DNA of 13,393 nt, taken from assembly GCA_937901435.1 (NCBI GenBank), contig CALGTJ010000828.1, positions 1 through 13,393 on the forward strand, in the 5' to 3' direction. Positions within the stretch are counted from its first letter, which is position 1; each line of letters begins with the position of its first letter. The stretch is from an uncultured Rhodobacter sp. (lineage in GTDB: Bacteria; Pseudomonadota; Alphaproteobacteria; Rhodobacterales; Rhodobacteraceae). The notes beneath the pieces were generated by a model. It was not told the DNA's origin. It saw only the letters and a program-made list of their open reading frames with translations, and ran no database searches. Of this stretch, positions 1 through 7,084 are shown piece by piece. The translations under genes and the position numbers were made by a program.

Positions 1-1108
1 CGCTGGTGCCGTCCCAGATGCGTTCTAACCGGCTGTCGCGCCAAAAACGCTGGATTGGCAGTTCTTCCATCAGGCCCATGCCGCCGAAAATCTGCACCGC
101 ATCATCGGCAATCTTGCCCAGCATTTCAGAGCAAAAGATCTTGACCATCGCGGCATCGGCATCCGTCATCACGCCCTTTTCCGCGCGCGCCACCGCGTCA
201 TTGACCAGCAGGTCAGCCGCGCGCAGGGTCATTGCGCCATCGGCAAGGCGAAACCCGGTCGCCTGAAAGGTGCCAATCGGCTTGCCAAACTGCTTGCGCG
301 TGGCGGCCCATTCGGTGGCCATGCCCAGAATACGCTCTGCCTTGCCGCAACAGGTGGCACCCACCCAGATCCGCCCCATGCCCAGCCATTTGCCCGACAG
401 GTCCAGCCCATGACCCTCTTCGCCCAGAACCTGTTCGGGGCCAAGGCGCACATTGTCAAAACTCAACTGCCACGTCTTATAGCCGCGATAACTGACGCAG
501 CGGTTGCCTTCGCGACAGTCAAAACCGGGCATTCCCACATCGACCAGAAAGGCCGTCACCCGCTTGCGCGGGCCGCGCGGGGTGTCGTCCTCTCCGGTGG
601 CGGCAAAGACGATGGCGAAATCGGGCATGCAGGGACCAGAGATGAAGTGTTTCGATCCGTTCAGAATCCAATCCTTGCCGTCGCGCCGCGCGGTGGATTT
701 CATCCCCATCACATCGGACCCGGCCTCTGGTTCGGTCAGCGCGAACAGCTCTCGCTTTTCACCGCGCACCGCTGGAAACAGATAGCGCTCGCGTTGATCG
801 CCCTCGCAGGCCATCAGCAATTCGGTGGGCCGCGCGGCCCAGCTTTGCAACGCGTGGCTGGTCTTGCCATATTCGCGTTCAATCAGGGACATCTGCGCAT
901 AGCCCAGACCGCCGCCGCCGACCTCTTCGGGCAGGTTGCAGGCGAAGAGGCCCAGTTCCTTGGATTTGGCTGCGATCTGCTGGCCGATCTCGTCGGGGAC
1001 ATAGCCCAGACGATCAACCTCGTCCTCATGGGGAAACATCTCTGTCTCGACAAAGCGGCGGACCGTGCTGATCAAAAGGTCGGTTTCGTGGCTGGTGTCC
1101 ATGGTCAT
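1..1108 (-). CDS. Acyl-CoA dehydrogenase, C-terminus cut by window edge
   Basis: FAD-dependent acyl-CoA dehydrogenase, 369 residues visible; the stop lies beyond the left edge. The frame is open throughout from an ATG at 1108. Visible family motifs are the FAD-binding ALTEPEAGSD (123-132), NGSKHFIS (150-157), RKQFGKPIGTFQ (271-282), QIFGGMGLMEELPIQRFWRD (339-358) and the terminal RIWDGTS. Most relatives run about 380-400 residues, so only a short tail is missing. The start is 11 bp after the upstream permease stop, with GAGG five bases ahead of it; an in-frame ATG at 1102 is possible. It is the last visible gene of the BKACE-transporter operon. In that context I infer alpha,beta-desaturation of an imported CoA-activated acid, for example gamma-butyrobetainyl-CoA to crotonobetainyl-CoA. 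The usual catalytic Glu of the YEGT-type motif is Asp366 here. The substrate cannot be read from sequence. Confidence 0.93.
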   Translation of the reverse strand, partial: MTMDTSHETDLLISTVRRFVETEMFPHEDEVDRLGYVPDEIGQQIAAKSKELGLFACNLPEEVGGGGLGYAQMSLIEREYGKTSHALQSWAARPTELLMACEGDQRERYLFPAVRGEKRELFALTEPEAGSDVMGMKSTARRDGKDWILNGSKHFISGPCMPDFAIVFAATGEDDTPRGPRKRVTAFLVDVGMPGFDCREGNRCVSYRGYKTWQLSFDNVRLGPEQVLGEEGHGLDLSGKWLGMGRIWVGATCCGKAERILGMATEWAATRKQFGKPIGTFQATGFRLADGAMTLRAADLLVNDAVARAEKGVMTDADAAMVKIFCSEMLGKIADDAVQIFGGMGLMEELPIQRFWRDSRLERIWDGTS

Positions 1109-1119
1109 TGAGGCCTCGT

Positions 1120-1917
1120 TCAGGATGCGCGGGTCTTTGCGTTTCGCCGCGACAGGATCGCGAAAACCACAAAGGCGATAAGGGTGATTGCGATCAGAAC
1201 CACGGCAGCGGCGGCCACGGTTGGATCTGTGTTCTCGCGGATGCCGTTCCACATGCGGCGCGGCAGGGTGTAGACGCTGAATTTCGAGATGAACAGTGTG
1301 ACGACGATCTCGTCCCAACTGAGGATAAAGGCGAACAGCGCGCCCGCAAAAACGCCGGGCTTGATCGAGGGCAGGATCACCCGACGCAGGGTTGTTGCGT
1401 TCGAGGCACCAAGGTTCTTGGACGCCTGTTCCAGCTTGGGATCAAAGGTCGCCAGTGACGCGCTGACCGTGATCAGAACCATGGGGGCGGCAAGGATCGT
1501 ATGGGCGAGAATCAGCCCTGCGTAACTGTCCAGCAGGCCCAACGGGATCCAGAGGCGGTAAAATGCCATGGCAGAAATGATCTGCGGGATGATGAGCGGC
1601 AACAACAGAAAGGCGCGCACCAGCTCGCTGTATCGCGACGACACCCGCCAAAGGCCAATCGCGCAGAGCGTGCCCAGAATGGTCGCCAGCGCAGAGGTGG
1701 ACACCGCGATCACCGCACTTTGGAAAAAGCTCGATAGCCATTCCGGGCTGGTGAACAGTTTCTCGAAATGGCGCAGGGAATACTCACCCGAGGGCATCGA
1801 CAAGAACCGCTTGGGCGTCAGCGAGACCGGGATCGCAATCAGTGCCGGGGTCACCAGAAACAGCAGCAAGACCCAAGCGCCGATCCGGTTGAAGACAGAG
1901 AACAGACCGGGTCTCAT
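1120..1917 (-). CDS. ABC transporter permease, PotC-like (polyamine/quaternary amine type)
   Basis: Inner-membrane permease of a spermidine/putrescine-type ABC importer, 265 residues. The sequence shows about six hydrophobic segments; the first is at about 12-30 and the last at about 236-256. The cytoplasmic EAA loop that docks on the ATPase is at about 163-189 (EQASKNLGAS, then LPSIKPGV). The start at 1917 is fixed by an ATGA overlap with the stop of the preceding permease gene (1914-1917), which indicates translational coupling. A longer reading of this frame extends upstream, but that part only reads the neighbouring permease out of frame. The start, MRPGLFSVFNRIGAW, is followed directly by the first membrane segment, as usual for this family. 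It would form a heterodimer with the next gene's product. Substrate inferred from the operon: carnitine, gamma-butyrobetaine or a related N-methylated compound. Confidence 0.93.
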   Translation of the reverse strand: MRPGLFSVFNRIGAWVLLLFLVTPALIAIPVSLTPKRFLSMPSGEYSLRHFEKLFTSPEWLSSFFQSAVIAVSTSALATILGTLCAIGLWRVSSRYSELVRAFLLLPLIIPQIISAMAFYRLWIPLGLLDSYAGLILAHTILAAPMVLITVSASLATFDPKLEQASKNLGASNATTLRRVILPSIKPGVFAGALFAFILSWDEIVVTLFISKFSVYTLPRRMWNGIRENTDPTVAAAAVVLIAITLIAFVVFAILSRRNAKTRAS

Positions 1918-2765
1918 CGCGCGCTGCCTCCGAACACGGTGCTGAGTTTCATAAAGCGTGACATGATCCACAGCATCGCCAGCACCCCGAACAGCATCAG
2001 CGCGGCCAGCATCGCGGCGGTGCCCCATTGCAGCGTGACCAGCAGCTGAACAGAGATATATTCGGCCACCATCAACACCTTGCCCCCACCCAGCACGGCG
2101 GGCGTGACGTAAAACCCAAGGCTGAGGATAAAGACCAGCAAGGTCGCGGCCACCAGCCCCGGCATCGTCAGCGGCAGATAGATCCGCCAGAACGTCTGCG
2201 CGCCTGAGGCCCCCAGATTGCGCGAGGCCTCCATCACGCGCTTGTCCAGCGCTTCCATTGAGACCAGCAAGGGCAGCACGGCGTAGGGGATCATGTAGTG
2301 GATCATGCCGATCAGCACGCCCAACTCGTTGCGCATAAAGGCAATCGGTTCCGCGATCAGCCCGATATCCTCTAGTGCGACATTGACCAGACCCCTGCGC
2401 CCCAGCAGCATCAGCCACGAAAAGGTGCGCACAAGGATCGAGATCCAAAAGGACACAAGCAGCAGCGTCAGCATATAGTTTTTCTGGCGCTGATAGCAGT
2501 GGACCATGGCGTAGGCGATGCTATAGCCCAGCGTGACGCTGAACAGCGTCGTGATCAGACAAATGCGCACCGTGGTCCAGATGATCCTGACCAGCACGTC
2601 ATTCTCGCCCAGCTTTGCGTAATTGCCAAACCCCGGTTCCGGGTCTGTGACACTCAGCCAGAGAATGTTCAGGATCGGACCCAGATACAGCGCCATCACC
2701 AGCACCAGAAGCGGTGCGATGATCAGCCAGCCGGGGTGAATATGCTTGCGCAGAGCCTGCATCAT
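1914..2765 (-). CDS. ABC transporter permease, PotB-like (polyamine/quaternary amine type)
   Basis: Inner-membrane permease, 283 residues, partner of the PotC-like permease downstream. Hydrophobic segments are visible from about residue 13 to 36, then about 65-88, 97-120, 147-170, 207-225 and 248-270. The EAA loop is at about 178-204 (MEASRNLGASG, then LPLTMPGL), as in binding-protein-dependent permeases of the PotB/HisM class. Two adjacent Met codons (2765 and 2762) could each be the start; neither has a strong Shine-Dalgarno sequence, so translation may partly depend on upstream coupling. It lies 58 bp after the solute-binding protein gene, with an RNA hairpin between them, and overlaps the next permease by 4 bp. 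The family is secure; the substrate is inferred from neighbouring genes. Confidence 0.93.
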   Translation of the reverse strand: MMQALRKHIHPGWLIIAPLLVLVMALYLGPILNILWLSVTDPEPGFGNYAKLGENDVLVRIIWTTVRICLITTLFSVTLGYSIAYAMVHCYQRQKNYMLTLLLVSFWISILVRTFSWLMLLGRRGLVNVALEDIGLIAEPIAFMRNELGVLIGMIHYMIPYAVLPLLVSMEALDKRVMEASRNLGASGAQTFWRIYLPLTMPGLVAATLLVFILSLGFYVTPAVLGGGKVLMVAEYISVQLLVTLQWGTAAMLAALMLFGVLAMLWIMSRFMKLSTVFGGSAR

Positions 2766-2781
2766 GTGTCCGTTTGAAAGG

Positions 2782-2815
2782 GGCCGCCCACCACGCTTGT
2801 GCCGGGTGAGCGGCC
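2782..2815 (-). promoter_or_regulatory. Intercistronic RNA stem-loop between binding protein and permease genes
   Basis: Arms at 2782-2792 and 2805-2815 form an 11-bp stem with a 12-base loop. Position 2788/2809 is a mismatch on the plus strand but a G-U pair in the minus-strand transcript, so the structure forms fully only in the RNA of this operon. No U-tract follows, so it is not a standard intrinsic terminator. Such hairpins after binding-protein genes often protect the upstream message or attenuate read-through, giving more binding protein than permease. That role is inferred here. Confidence 0.6.
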
Positions 2816-2823
2816 AGAGAAAA

Positions 2824-3933
2824 TCAGCTTATCGCATCAAGAAAGGCGTTCACCGCATCGCCGCCATTCTCGCCCCACCACGTTGGATCATTGTAAACGA
2901 TCTTGTCGATGTTCATGGCAGAGGTGATCGCGTAGGGCTGTTGATCCTCGGGGATCTGCCCGAAGGCCTCTGGGTTAGAGGGCGTCATGCCAAGGCACTC
3001 CAGCAGCTTTAGCTGTGCGGGCACCTCTTGCGCGGTGGCGATGAATTGCATCACGGCCTCGCGCCCGGCGGGGTTGCCCTTGGGCACGATATAGGCCCCC
3101 GGCATCGCCATGGCCTGATTGTTGACCAGCTTGTACCGCCCGTCCGTGTCATTCTCGATCGTGCGCCCCCGGTTCTGCCAGATCATCCCCATCGACACCT
3201 CGCCATTGACACACATCGAATGCGCCTCTGACCCCGAGCCCCAGTACAGGCTGTCATCCTTGATCGATTTGATCTTGGCCAAGGCCCGGTCCATATCAAG
3301 CGGATATAGCGCATCCCCCGCCACACCATCCGCCATCAACGCCGCCTCTAGCGACCCGTTCGCCCATTTATAAAGGGATCGCATGCCGGGGAACTTCGCG
3401 GTGTCAAAGAAATCCGCCCAGTTCTGCGGTGGGTTATCCCCATAGGCCTCTGTGTCATAAACAAAGGCATAGCCGTACAGAATGATCGACACACCATATT
3501 CCAGCGCATAGCCCGGCAACGTCTTGTCCTTTGAAACGATAGAATAATCAATCGCTTCGAGGTGGCCCGTAGGGCCAAGCGAGACAGCGTTGAACAGATC
3601 ACCATCCGCCACATCAGCAGTCACATTGCCGCTGTCGACCATCTCCTTGATCTTGCCTTCCAGCGGACCGGATGTGTCAAATCGCAGACCTTTACCCGTC
3701 GTCGCCGTGAACGCCTCGCCAATGGCAGAGGCATGACATTCCTCGGACTGCCCGCCCCAATTCCACATCACAACATGGTCTGCCGCAGCCTGAGCATCGC
3801 CGGCGATCACGGCATTCATGGCAACGCCGGATGCGCCGCAAAGCGCAAGGAACAGACGCCTGTCCATGCGGCCCTCGTTGTAGGCGCGGGCGCTGTCGTT
3901 AAGCAGTTCTTTGGTGAATTGTTTATCGTGCAT
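2824..3933 (-). CDS. Periplasmic substrate-binding protein, PotD/PotF-like
   Basis: Extracellular solute-binding protein of the polyamine/quaternary amine ABC family, 369 residues. The start at 3933 is firm: a strong Shine-Dalgarno AAGGAGG (3940-3946 on the plus strand) lies five to six bases upstream. The N-terminus carries a twin-arginine-type signal, DRRLFLALCG with Arg25-Arg26, then a hydrophobic stretch and a likely cleavage after AQA at about 49, preceded by a 24-residue leader. Cys32 does not sit in a good lipobox, so a soluble periplasmic protein is expected. The mature part begins HVVMWNWGGQ and is rich in Trp/Tyr that could cage a quaternary ammonium (WNWGG, YKWANGS, YWGSGSE, MIWQNRG, PTWWGEN). 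It lies 75 bp after the ATPase gene. Known carnitine clusters in Pseudomonas use a different, choline-type binding protein. Ligand inferred: carnitine, gamma-butyrobetaine or a related methylated amine. Confidence 0.92.
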   Translation of the reverse strand: MHDKQFTKELLNDSARAYNEGRMDRRLFLALCGASGVAMNAVIAGDAQAAADHVVMWNWGGQSEECHASAIGEAFTATTGKGLRFDTSGPLEGKIKEMVDSGNVTADVADGDLFNAVSLGPTGHLEAIDYSIVSKDKTLPGYALEYGVSIILYGYAFVYDTEAYGDNPPQNWADFFDTAKFPGMRSLYKWANGSLEAALMADGVAGDALYPLDMDRALAKIKSIKDDSLYWGSGSEAHSMCVNGEVSMGMIWQNRGRTIENDTDGRYKLVNNQAMAMPGAYIVPKGNPAGREAVMQFIATAQEVPAQLKLLECLGMTPSNPEAFGQIPEDQQPYAITSAMNIDKIVYNDPTWWGENGGDAVNAFLDAIS

Positions 3934-3936
3934 TTT

Positions 3937-3946
3937 AACCTCCTTG
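3937..3946 (-). promoter_or_regulatory. Strong Shine-Dalgarno of the binding-protein gene
   Basis: On the minus strand the sequence reads AAGGAGGTTAAA directly before the ATG at 3933. This is close to an ideal anti-16S match with good spacing and is clearly stronger than the sites of the neighbouring operon genes. It fits the high expression needed for a binding protein and decides the start codon. Confidence 0.8.
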
Positions 3947-4008
3947 TTATATCCGGGCGGATGCCCTTTGATCGCTTGACGCCTTTGCGACGCTCTGTTC
4001 GGCTTTAA

Positions 4009-5010
4009 TTATGTGTCGTGCAGTTCCACCGCCGCCCCGTCCTGCCACAGCAGATCGACGCTGGCCCCCTCGCTCAGGCTTTGCTGATTGCGCCAGACGC
4101 CGCTATCGACCTCGATCTCTGTGCCGTCCTGCGTCCCGACAATGATCCGCTGCATCGCGCCAAAATAGGTGATCGAGCGAATGACGCCGCGCGCGCGCGC
4201 CTCCGGATGGCCCTCGCCTGCGCGAATGTCGATCTTTTCGGGGCGCAGCGCATAGGTCTTGCCCGCGTGGTGGATGAAATTGGATTTGCCCAGAAAACTG
4301 GCCGCGAATTTCGTCGCGGGCCGTTCGTATAGCTCTTTGGGCGTGCCGACCTGCTCTATCGCGCCGTCGCGCATGATGACGATGCGGTCGGACATGGACA
4401 GGGCTTCTTCCTGATCGTGAGTGACATAGATAAAGGTCGTGCCGACGCGCCGATGAATGTCCTTGAGTTGTTCCTGCACCTCGACCCGCAGCTTTTTGTC
4501 CAGCGCGCCAAGCGGTTCATCCAGCAGCAGCACCGGCGGCGCAAAGCACAGCGCCCGCGCAAGCGCCACGCGCTGTTGCTGCCCGCCTGACAGTTGCGCA
4601 GGCTTGCGGTCGCCAAATTCGGCAAGCTGGACAAGATCCAGCATCTCATCCACCCGTGCCCTGATCTCTGCCGCGGGGCGTTTGCGCACGCTCAGCGCAT
4701 AGCCGATATTGTCGCGCACACTCATGTGCGGAAACAGGGCGTAGCCCTGAAATACCATCCCAAAGTTGCGCTTTTCCGCCGGAACATCCGCAATAGACGC
4801 CCCGTCCAGCGCAATATCGCCCTTTGAAATCTCAAGAAACCCGGCGATCATCATCAGCAGGGTGGTCTTGCCCGACCCAGAGGGACCAAGCAGGGTCAAG
4901 AACTCGCCCTTTTGAATATCCAGCGTCACCGCATTGACAGCCTTGAACACGCCAAAGGTCTTGGTGACCTCGCGGATTTGCAGGCTGCCGGTGCTGGCGA
5001 TCTCAGGCAT
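4009..5010 (-). CDS. ABC transporter ATP-binding protein, PotA-like
   Basis: Cytoplasmic ATPase that powers the importer, 333 residues. Motifs in order: Walker [10 protein letters not shown] (42-50), Q-loop Gln88 in [14 protein letters not shown] signature LSGGQQQR (140-147), Walker B LLLDEP (161-166) with the D-loop GALD, and the switch His198 in VTHDQEEA. The C-terminal third (from about 240) is a TOBE-type domain with the ALRPEKI segment, typical of PotA/FbpC/MalK-like ATPases. The start at 5010 overlaps the 3' end of the BKACE gene by 8 bp, with AGGGG ahead of it, indicating coupling. The gene order ATPase, binding protein, permease, permease is usual for polyamine-type importers. All catalytic motifs look intact. 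Confidence 0.95.
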   Translation of the reverse strand: MPEIASTGSLQIREVTKTFGVFKAVNAVTLDIQKGEFLTLLGPSGSGKTTLLMMIAGFLEISKGDIALDGASIADVPAEKRNFGMVFQGYALFPHMSVRDNIGYALSVRKRPAAEIRARVDEMLDLVQLAEFGDRKPAQLSGGQQQRVALARALCFAPPVLLLDEPLGALDKKLRVEVQEQLKDIHRRVGTTFIYVTHDQEEALSMSDRIVIMRDGAIEQVGTPKELYERPATKFAASFLGKSNFIHHAGKTYALRPEKIDIRAGEGHPEARARGVIRSITYFGAMQRIIVGTQDGTEIEVDSGVWRNQQSLSEGASVDLLWQDGAAVELHDT

Positions 5011-5893
5011 CTGCGCCCCTCAACCGTAGCTTGTTGCGCGCTTCCTGCGGGGTGACGATACGCCCGCCCATCCGTTCGATGATCTCGCGGGCACGGGTCA
5101 CCAGTTGCGCGTTGGTCGCCAGAACGCCCCGGTCCAGATAGATGTTATCCTCTAGTCCCACGCGTACATTCCCGCCAAGCGCCACAGCCGCCGCCACCAT
5201 CGGCATCTGGCCCCGGCTGATCCCGAAACTGGCCCAGCTTGCGCCGGGGGGCAGTTGCGCCTTCATTGCGGCCATCGTCTCTACCGTCTGATCCGCGCCC
5301 CATGGGATGCCAAGGCACAGCTGGAACATCGGCGGCGCGTCGATCAGCCCCTCTTGCACCATCGCCTTGGCAAAGCGGATGTGGCCGAGGTCAAAGACCT
5401 CCATCTCGGGCTTGACGCCCCACTTTTGCACCAGCGCCGCCATGCGCCGCAGCGTCGGAGGGGTCGAGATATAGATCATGTCGGTGTCGGAAAAATTCAG
5501 CGTGCCGCAATCGAGAGAGCAGATCTCTGGCAGGCAGTCCTTGACATGGGCCAGACGTTCTTCTGGTCCTATCATATCCGTGCCCGGCCCCGGCATCGCC
5601 GGATTGGACGGGTCGGAAATCCAGTCGCCCCCCATGCCAGCGGTGATATTGATGACGACATCCGTGTCACTATCGCGGATCCGATCCACGATTTCCTTGA
5701 ACAGCTTGGGATCGCGCGAGCCCTGCCCGGTTTCAGGATCGCGCGCATGGATATGCGCCGCAGAGGCCCCGGCTTTGGCCGCCTCAATCGCCTCATTTGC
5801 GATCTGTTCGGGGGTCACCGGGACATGGATGCTCTTGCCCGTCGTATCCCCCGCGCCCGTGACGGCACAGGTCAGCACAACCTCGTAATTCAT
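5003..5893 (-). CDS. BKACE-family beta-keto acid cleavage enzyme (DUF849), probable 3-dehydrocarnitine cleavage enzyme
   Basis: Zn-dependent TIM-barrel enzyme of the beta-keto acid cleavage family, 296 residues. The family condenses a beta-keto acid with acetyl-CoA and splits it into a CoA ester plus acetoacetate. Visible are the metal-binding pair His47/His49 in AAHIHARD, the glycine-rich NITAGMGG (72-79), and the VRVGLEDN segment whose Glu248 is the expected third metal ligand. I chose the ATG at 5893: GAGGGG lies about eight bases upstream. A GTG at 5899 is in frame but too close to that site. It is the first gene of the transporter operon, overlaps the ATPase gene by 8 bp, and is divergent from the GlxA/AraC regulator. 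With a carnitine dehydrogenase homologue nearby, 3-dehydrocarnitine is the likely substrate, giving betainyl-CoA and acetoacetate. The family is secure; the substrate is an inference. Confidence 0.93.
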   Translation of the reverse strand: MNYEVVLTCAVTGAGDTTGKSIHVPVTPEQIANEAIEAAKAGASAAHIHARDPETGQGSRDPKLFKEIVDRIRDSDTDVVINITAGMGGDWISDPSNPAMPGPGTDMIGPEERLAHVKDCLPEICSLDCGTLNFSDTDMIYISTPPTLRRMAALVQKWGVKPEMEVFDLGHIRFAKAMVQEGLIDAPPMFQLCLGIPWGADQTVETMAAMKAQLPPGASWASFGISRGQMPMVAAAVALGGNVRVGLEDNIYLDRGVLATNAQLVTRAREIIERMGGRIVTPQEARNKLRLRGADA

Positions 5894-5922
5894 CCGCACT
5901 TCCCCTCTTTTTTACCAGAGTG

Positions 5923-5961
5923 GCGTCGGAGGGGGGCAAAATTTTATCGATTATCCGACGC
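5923..5961. promoter_or_regulatory. Candidate operator: 8-bp inverted repeat
   Basis: GCGTCGGA at 5923-5930 and its perfect reverse complement TCCGACGC at 5954-5961 are separated by 23 bp, so the half-site centres are 31 bp apart, about three helical turns. This puts both half-sites on the same face of the DNA. The position in the divergent gap next to a GlxA/AraC-family gene makes it a reasonable binding site for that regulator, but no consensus was compared. Confidence 0.45.
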
Positions 5962-5991
5962 AAATCTTGCTAGGGTGACGAAAATTCGCAC

Positions 5992-6003
5992 CTTTCATGA
6001 AAG
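5992..6003. promoter_or_regulatory. 12-bp perfect palindrome just upstream of regulator start
   Basis: CTTTCATGAAAG is a perfect 12-bp palindrome ending four bases before the ATG chosen for the regulator. It could be an autoregulatory site or a small dyad in the leader. It is short and AT-rich, so chance occurrence is possible. Confidence 0.3.
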
Positions 6004-6007
6004 TGTC

Positions 6008-7084
6008 ATGCCCGTGGAAATCGACTTGTCGCCCGCAATGAAAATCGCCGCGACCCATGCGATTTTCGTCGTGGTGCCAAGGTTCAATATCACGACCCTG
6101 ATCACCATGATCGAGACGATGCGGATCGCGAATTATCTGGCGTCCAGTCCGATGTTTTCGTGGGATGTGGCGTCTTTCGATGGAGCCAATATTACCGCCA
6201 GCAATGGCATGAAATCCACCGTCAGTGTCGCGGATGACAGCCTGCGGTCGGCGGAATTTGTGTTTGTCTTGGGCAGTTGGGGCACGGAACACTATGATAA
6301 CAAGACCTTGACCGCATGGTTGCGGCGACGCGCGCGGGCCGGGGCACGGATTTGCGGGGTCGAACTTGGGTCTTATGTGGTGGGGCGCGCGGGGTTGCTG
6401 GATGGCAAGGCGGCGACGACCCATTGGTCATGGCTCAGCGGGTTCAAAGAGACCTTTGACCGCAGCAATATTCAGGAATCCCTGTTCACCATCGACAACC
6501 GGGTGATGACCTGTTCGGGCGGGCTGGCCGGGGTGGATCTGATGCTGCGCCTGATCGAGGGGATCAGCGGCAGCGGCTTTTCCGGCGAGATTGCCGATCA
6601 GATGCTGCATCATCCGATTCGTCACGCCTCTTCTCCGCAACGCAGCACGATGGGGCGCAGTACAGAGACGATGCTGCCCCTAGTGCGCGAGGCGATGACG
6701 CTGATCGAGCAGAACATCGAAGAGCCTCTGAAGGTGCCCGAAATCGCCGCGCGGCTAGAGGTGTCACAGCGCCAGCTGGAACGGCAATTCCGCAAGAACG
6801 TCGGATGCACCTTGGTACAATTTGGGCTGCTGCGACGGTTGCAGAATGCGCGGTTGTTGCTGATCTCGACGGATATGAGCGTGCGCCAGATCGCGACGGC
6901 GTCCGGTTTCAACACGCTGTCGCATTTCGCCTATTCGTTTCGCAAATTCTTTGACCGTCGCCCGTCAGAATACCGCGAGGCATGGCCCGCACATGATCCG
7001 GCCCCCAGTTGGCCCGGATCGCTTGCGGATTTTCTGGGGCGGCTGAACGGCAAGCCCGGCCCGCTTCAGCCCAAGCGCGACTGA
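6008..7084 (+). CDS. GlxA-type AraC-family transcriptional regulator, CdhR/GbdR-like
   Basis: Cytoplasmic transcription activator, 358 residues. The N-terminal DJ-1/PfpI-like sensor domain spans about 14-190 (FVVVPRFNITTL, FVLGSWGTE, GLLDGKAATTHW). The C-terminal AraC DNA-binding domain spans about 215-320, with helix-turn-helix segments at about 234-253 (PEIAARLEVSQRQLERQFRK) and 281-305 (SVRQIATASGF, then HFAYSFRKFF). At the nucleophile elbow, where some DJ-1 relatives have Cys, this protein has GVELGS (Glu119), so the sensor is probably non-enzymatic. This architecture is that of GbdR, CdhR and ArgR, which sense betaine, carnitine or arginine. The start is uncertain: ATG 6008 was chosen, with GTG 5975 and ATG 6038 as alternatives; none has a strong ribosome site. 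It probably activates the divergent BKACE-transporter operon. Its 3' end overlaps the opposite-strand dehydrogenase gene by 19 bp. Confidence 0.9.
   Translation: MPVEIDLSPAMKIAATHAIFVVVPRFNITTLITMIETMRIANYLASSPMFSWDVASFDGANITASNGMKSTVSVADDSLRSAEFVFVLGSWGTEHYDNKTLTAWLRRRARAGARICGVELGSYVVGRAGLLDGKAATTHWSWLSGFKETFDRSNIQESLFTIDNRVMTCSGGLAGVDLMLRLIEGISGSGFSGEIADQMLHHPIRHASSPQRSTMGRSTETMLPLVREAMTLIEQNIEEPLKVPEIAARLEVSQRQLERQFRKNVGCTLVQFGLLRRLQNARLLLISTDMSVRQIATASGFNTLSHFAYSFRKFFDRRPSEYREAWPAHDPAPSWPGSLADFLGRLNGKPGPLQPKRD

Larger units (their letters stand above)
5894..6007. promoter_or_regulatory. Divergent control region between BKACE operon and regulator gene
   Basis: These 114 bp separate the start codons of the BKACE operon (minus) and the AraC-type regulator (plus). 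The region is more AT-rich than its flanks (for example AAAATTTTATCGATTA at 5938-5953). It contains an 8-bp inverted repeat and a 12-bp palindrome, listed separately. Both the operon promoter and the regulator promoter must lie here unless transcription comes from further away. I could not assign -35/-10 boxes with confidence. The arrangement suits an activator that controls the adjacent operon and perhaps itself. Confidence 0.6.

Noticed and set aside
410..1111. Long plus-strand open frame of 233 codons
   Set aside because: It lies antisense to the acyl-CoA dehydrogenase, whose minus-strand frame has clear family motifs. The protein is Gln/His/Arg/Gly-rich without family features, typical of GC-rich shadow frames.
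1918..2448. N-terminal extension of the PotC-like permease to a 442-residue protein
   Set aside because: The added part reads the PotB-like gene out of frame. The ATGA overlap at 1914-1917 and the family length support the short form.
3835..3842. Lipobox around Cys32 of the binding protein
   Set aside because: The residues before Cys are Leu-Ala-Leu; the position before Cys should be Gly/Ala/Ser, and a normal AQA cleavage site follows.
3958..3969. GGGC-N4-GCCC hairpin ahead of the binding-protein ribosome site
   Set aside because: The stem is only 4 bp, common by chance at this GC content, and it has no terminator-like tail.
5938..5960. Sigma-70-like boxes (TTGCGT with TAAAAT or GATAAT) for the BKACE operon
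   Set aside because: The spacings are far from 16-18 bp for every pairing I tried, so no promoter was called.
5255..6007. Upstream extension of the regulator frame across the BKACE gene
   Set aside because: This portion is antisense to BKACE and rich in Arg/His without any domain; regulators of this type are about 320-360 residues, matching a start at 6008.
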